From the NCBI GenBank assembly GCA_963724365.1, contig CAVRUR010000003.1, forward strand, positions 310,001 through 374,000: DNA of 64,000 nt, given 5' to 3'. Every line of letters begins with the position of its first letter. Position 1 is the stretch's first letter. The notes under the pieces were generated by a model that was not told the origin of the DNA, made no database searches, and worked only from the letters and a program-made list of their open reading frames with translations. The stretch is from JALORV01 sp963724365. Lineage in GTDB: Bacteria > Pseudomonadota > Gammaproteobacteria > Burkholderiales > Burkholderiaceae_F. Of this stretch, positions 61,032 to 64,000 are shown in pieces. A program made the position numbers and the translations under genes.

Positions 61032-61661
61032 CTACTTCGCGGCGGGCGGTGATACCGGCGTGGTTGGCGGCGCACCCGGCACAGCCGGAGGCCGAGCCGG
61101 TTCAGCCGGCGCCGGCATCGTGTACTCGGACGGCGGAGATGACACAGGCGCGGGCGACGTCGGCGTTGGCGCGGGCGTTGGAGCGGCAGGCGGCGTTACG
61201 GCGGGCGCCTGCCCCGGTGACGGGACCCCGATGCCTCCCAGCGGAACCTCGTCGACGGCCACGACACCCGTGACAAAGTGCCGCGTCTCGCCAAAGCATG
61301 TCGTCGGCAGGCCGACTTTCTGCTCATAGTGCAGCGTCACGCGCTTGCCCATCACGCGATTGATCTGTGCCGCCACGTTGTCGTCCCAGACGGTGAACAG
61401 GAACTTCTCCGGAATCGCCCCGGGCATCGTGACCATCGCCATTTCGCCTTCCCAGGTCTTGCAGAGCCAGCCCGACCTGCTGAACTTCTGCACCCAGCCC
61501 GCGCGTTCGCCGTTGGAGTAGTTCCAGTTCAGCACGATGGCGAAGTACGCCGCGACCAGCGCCAGCGGCACGATCAGCAGCCAGAAAACGAGTTTCAGGC
61601 GCGACGGCGCGCGCCGCGAAGCATTCGAATTCGATGCAGGGCCTGGGTTCGGAGTACTCAT
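61032..61661 (-). CDS. membrane-anchored protein with proline-rich tail
   Basis: 209 residues. One membrane helix (about 22-43: LKLVFWLLIVPLALVAAYFA). A conserved periplasmic region (about 45-140) carries GERAGWVQKFSRSGWLCKTWEGEMAMV, FTVWDDNVAAQINRV and KVGLPTTCFGETRHFV with two Cys. A Pro/Ala/Thr-rich tail runs from 150 to the end. I recognise the central region from uncharacterised proteins but know no function. It overlaps the tusA stop by four bases, so it is co-transcribed with tusA and the NUDIX gene. Confidence 0.65.
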   Translation of the reverse strand: MSTPNPGPASNSNASRRAPSRLKLVFWLLIVPLALVAAYFAIVLNWNYSNGERAGWVQKFSRSGWLCKTWEGEMAMVTMPGAIPEKFLFTVWDDNVAAQINRVMGKRVTLHYEQKVGLPTTCFGETRHFVTGVVAVDEVPLGGIGVPSPGQAPAVTPPAAPTPAPTPTSPAPVSSPPSEYTMPAPAEPARPPAVPGAPPTTPVSPPAAK

Positions 61662-61897
61662 CGGCGCTTCAGATAGTGCACGTATTCTTTCGCCACGGTC
61701 TGCTGGCCGACCAGTTCGTTGCCGGTCTGCTTCGCAAAGGCCTGGAAATCGCGCACCGATCCGGGATCGGTCGCGAGGACCTTCAGGACCTGGCCGCTCG
61801 TCATGTCCGCCAGTGCCTTCTTCGCGCGCAGGATCGGCAGCGGGCAGTTGAGGCCGCGCGTATCGATTTCCTTGTCGGCTGTCGGGGGGGTGTCCAT
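61658..61897 (-). CDS. tusA: TusA-family sulfur carrier protein
   Basis: 79 residues. Carries persulfide sulfur for tRNA thiolation or molybdopterin synthesis. The active Cys18 lies in DTRGLNCPLPILRAKKAL, matching Cys19 of E. coli TusA. The C-terminal strand is VGQQTVAKEYVHYLKRR. It lies between the NUDIX gene and the membrane-anchored protein gene. Confidence 0.93.
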   Translation of the reverse strand: MDTPPTADKEIDTRGLNCPLPILRAKKALADMTSGQVLKVLATDPGSVRDFQAFAKQTGNELVGQQTVAKEYVHYLKRR

Positions 61898-61905
61898 TGG
61901 ACGCT

Positions 61906-62427
61906 TCAGGCTGCTGCCGGTGGGAAAGCGAGAAATTCTACCGGCAGACCGCGCCCGCGCATCCAGTCGGCCATGGCGAGCCCCGTACCCAGTGGCCAGG
62001 GACGCAGCCGCGCAGGCTCGATCAGTCGATAGTCAACCAGCTCTTCGCCGAGCCGGATCTCGCCGTCGGCCTCCACATGGTAGGCGATGATGACCTCGTT
62101 CTTGCGCATGAACTCGTAGACGCCGATCAGTGTCGCCGCTCGCGTCGCGAGCGAGGTCTCCTCCGCCACCTCGCGTTCCACCGCCTGCCGCGGGGTCTCG
62201 TCACGTTCGAGGAAGCCTGTTACCAGCGCAAACATCTTCTCGGGCCAGGCCCGGTTGCGCGCCAGCAGGACCTTGCCACCGTACTCGATCAGCGCCGCGA
62301 CGACGGGGGTCGGATTGTCCCAGTGCACCCAGTCGCACGAAGGGCAACTGGGGCGCTCGCGCTCGGCCACAGTGCGCGGCATCAGAGGCGTGGCGCACTG
62401 AGGACAGAAACGATAGGCGGCGGACAT
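61906..62427 (-). CDS. NUDIX hydrolase with zinc ribbon (NudC-like)
   Basis: 173 residues. A zinc ribbon with Cys8/Cys11 and Cys28/Cys31 is followed by the NUDIX box GFLERDETPRQAVEREVAEE (71-90). The Gly near the end of the consensus is Ser92 here (EETSL). Zinc-ribbon NUDIX enzymes of this length usually hydrolyse NADH or decap NAD-RNA, but they lack the full NudC N-domain, so the substrate is open. Eight bases upstream of tusA. Confidence 0.88.
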   Translation of the reverse strand: MSAAYRFCPQCATPLMPRTVAERERPSCPSCDWVHWDNPTPVVAALIEYGGKVLLARNRAWPEKMFALVTGFLERDETPRQAVEREVAEETSLATRAATLIGVYEFMRKNEVIIAYHVEADGEIRLGEELVDYRLIEPARLRPWPLGTGLAMADWMRGRGLPVEFLAFPPAAA

Positions 62428-62460
62428 CTCAGCGCGCGGTCCGCGGCCAGCGCGCGAAGC

Positions 62461-63009
62461 TCAAGGAGACGTCCCGGATGCCGGTAGCTGGGGCGGTTTC
62501 GGATGCAGGCGAGACATCATCAGTGAGTCGACATACTCACCATCGCGCAACGCCCACGCGCGTTGACACCCTTCGAGTTCAAAGCCGAACTTTCGGTAAA
62601 GCGCGATCGCCCGTTCGTTGTCGGAAAAGACACCGAGCTCGATCCGCAGCAACCCGGCCCAGTTGTCCGCCCAGTCGAGCAGTCGTCGCATCAACTCCGT
62701 TCCGATGCCGCGGCCCCACCAGGCCGTCGCCACGCACATGCCAAGATGTGCCGCGTGGCGCGTACGCAGGCTGCCGCTGACCGGGTGCAGCCCCGCGCTA
62801 CCGATCAGTTCAACGCCGTGAACGGCAAGCACATGGATTTGCAGCGGATCCGCAACCTGTGCCTCGAGTCGCTTGCGCCACACCTCGCCACTCGGCAGCG
62901 GCAACTGCAGAGTATTGCGCAGCACCTCGGGCTGACTCATCAGGCGCGTCAATCCTTCAGCATCGGCAAGCGACGCGCGACGGAATTCGACGCCCGCAAG
63001 TGAGCTCAC
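62461..63009 (-). CDS. GNAT acetyltransferase
   Basis: 182 residues from the GTG that overlaps the alaS stop (GTGA), which also fixes the start; a longer upstream ATG at 63027 is less likely. Acetyl-CoA site MCVATAWWGRGIGTELMRRLL and the C-terminal FSDNERAIALYRKFGFELEG block are typical of PhnO/RimI-like GNAT proteins. Translationally coupled to alaS; substrate unknown. Confidence 0.85.
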   Translation of the reverse strand: MSSLAGVEFRRASLADAEGLTRLMSQPEVLRNTLQLPLPSGEVWRKRLEAQVADPLQIHVLAVHGVELIGSAGLHPVSGSLRTRHAAHLGMCVATAWWGRGIGTELMRRLLDWADNWAGLLRIELGVFSDNERAIALYRKFGFELEGCQRAWALRDGEYVDSLMMSRLHPKPPQLPASGTSP

Positions 63010-64000
63010 AGCCGCTCGTCCGCCCACGCCTTAACACTCGCGAGCGCGGCGGGCAGACCCGCCGGATCGGTGCCACCGGCCATGGCCATGTCGGCCCGGC
63101 CGCCTCCCTTGCCGCCGACCTGCTGCGCCACATAGTTCACGAGGTCGCCTGCCTTCACCTTGCCAACAGCGTCGGGCGTGACGCCGGCCGCGAGCTGAAC
63201 CTTGCCGGCCTCGACCGCACCGAGCACGACGATCGCGCTTTTCAGCTTCGACTTCAACTGGTCCATCGTCTCACGCAGGGTCTTCGCGTCCGCGCCGTCG
63301 AGTGCCACCGCCAGCACCTTGACGCCCTTGATGTCGATCGCCTGCGCGGCGAGATCGTCGCCCTGATTCGACGCGATCTTGCTCTTGAGGCGCGCAAGTT
63401 CCTTTTCGAGCGCCTTCACGTGGTCCTGCACCTGCGCGATCTTCTGTGTCAGTTCCGACGCCGGCGCCTTCAGCAGGTGCGCGGCCTCGTGCAGTTCACG
63501 ATCGAGCGCCTGAACCACCTCCAGCGCTCCCTTCCCGGTCACCGCCTCGACGCGCCGCACGCCGGCCGCCACGCCGCCTTCGGCAACGATCTTGAACAGG
63601 CCGATGTCACCGGTGCGCGCGACATGCGTGCCGCCGCACAGTTCCGTGGAGTGACTACCCATCGCCAGCACGCGCACTTCGTCGCCGTACTTGTCGCCGA
63701 AGAATGCCAGCGCGCCGGCCTTGATCGCCTCGTCGTACTTCATCACGTTGGCCGTGACCTGCGCATTGGCACGGATCGCCGTGTTGACCATGTCCTCGAT
63801 ACGACGGATCTCGTCCGGCGTGACCGCCTTGTCGTGCGAAAAGTCGAAGCGGGTGCGATCGGCGTCGACCAGCGAGCCCTTCTGCTGTACGTGTTTGCCG
63901 AGCACGGTACGCAGCGCCGAGTGCATCAGGTGCGTGGCCGAATGGTTGTTGCGAGTGCGCTCGCGCGTGGCCGCGTCGACGCGTGCCTGCACGACATCGC
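63006..64000 (-). CDS. alaS: alanyl-tRNA synthetase, C-terminal part (truncated by window edge)
   Basis: 331 codons of the C-terminal part; the catalytic domain lies beyond base 64000 and the frame stays open to the edge. The visible part holds the editing domain with NNHSATHLMHSAL (HxxxH zinc motif) and MGSHSTELCGGTHVARTGDIG (CxxxH). A linker coiled coil (KALEKELARLKSKIA) and the C-Ala domain (VNYVAQQVGGKGGGRADMAMAGG) follow. The end overlaps a GNAT acetyltransferase start. Confidence 0.97.
   Translation of the reverse strand, partial: DVVQARVDAATRERTRNNHSATHLMHSALRTVLGKHVQQKGSLVDADRTRFDFSHDKAVTPDEIRRIEDMVNTAIRANAQVTANVMKYDEAIKAGALAFFGDKYGDEVRVLAMGSHSTELCGGTHVARTGDIGLFKIVAEGGVAAGVRRVEAVTGKGALEVVQALDRELHEAAHLLKAPASELTQKIAQVQDHVKALEKELARLKSKIASNQGDDLAAQAIDIKGVKVLAVALDGADAKTLRETMDQLKSKLKSAIVVLGAVEAGKVQLAAGVTPDAVGKVKAGDLVNYVAQQVGGKGGGRADMAMAGGTDPAGLPAALASVKAWADERL

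Overview
The window is GC-rich, densely coded chromosomal DNA of a betaproteobacterium, most likely in or near the Burkholderiales. Evidence for this is the oxyR-recG adjacency, a DUF2486-type gene between holC and valS, panB-panC behind a deoxynucleoside kinase, queA-tgt-yajC-secD-secF in one run, and two Bug-type periplasmic binding proteins with a TctAB carrier. Most of the window is housekeeping; no complete insertion sequence, prophage or CRISPR array was seen.

Layout. 1-2.9 kb: end of a deoxynucleoside kinase, panB, panC and an RDD membrane protein. 2.9-3.2 kb: tRNA-Leu(CAA) with a duplicated 3' end around a small hairpin-bearing insert. 3.2-8.9 kb: queA, tgt, yajC, secD, secF (queuosine synthesis and the Sec accessory complex). 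8.9-15.9 kb: cytochrome b561-like gene, cytochrome c', purB, a glutathione transferase, a glycerophosphodiesterase, a CoA-transferase, acylphosphatase and an acetyltransferase. 16-24.5 kb: a tripartite tricarboxylate transporter with two binding proteins, a gamma-glutamyltransferase relative, a LysR regulator and a split AtuA-type pair, reading as a carboxylate uptake and catabolism island. 24.6-27.3 kb: a lone winged-helix domain, a KAS III-like synthase and a beta-hydroxyacid dehydrogenase.

27.4-37.8 kb: a sigma factor with a tiny zinc anti-sigma protein, then a compact run (ArsS-type radical SAM, calcineurin-like phosphoesterase, VTT-domain/flavin reductase fusion, Rossmann protein, two small glycosyltransferase-like proteins, DUF3047, NDH-2/SelD-type flavoprotein, DUF1499, glycine-zipper protein). 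Several of these are families known to travel together as 'rSAM/selenodomain-associated' genes, whose joint product is not established. 37.8-44 kb: dps, oxyR, recG, ridA and a PAS-GGDEF-EAL protein. 44-48.4 kb: an XRE protein, a phasin-like protein, tRNA-Ala(CGC), an esterase, a ketopantoate reductase and a CysB-like regulator. 48.6-51.5 kb: a B12-dependent ribonucleotide reductase broken by two +1 frameshifts. 51.6-52.8 kb: a manganese (yybP-ykoY) riboswitch driving a TerC protein. 52.9-64 kb: lptG-lptF, divergent pepA-holC-DUF2486-valS, then a convergent block ending in alaS, which runs off the window.

The most unusual signal is a pair of matching structures 35 kb apart, at tRNA-Leu (2965-3176) and at the end of dps (37767-37913). 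In each, the 3' end of the gene (40-45 bp) is present twice, flanking a short insert with the same 27-nt hairpin (26 of 27 bases identical) and a similar layout around it. At dps the second copy encodes the same last 11 residues, with five differences that are all synonymous. This looks like integration of a small element into gene 3' ends with restoration of the target, and may be a non-autonomous mobile family.
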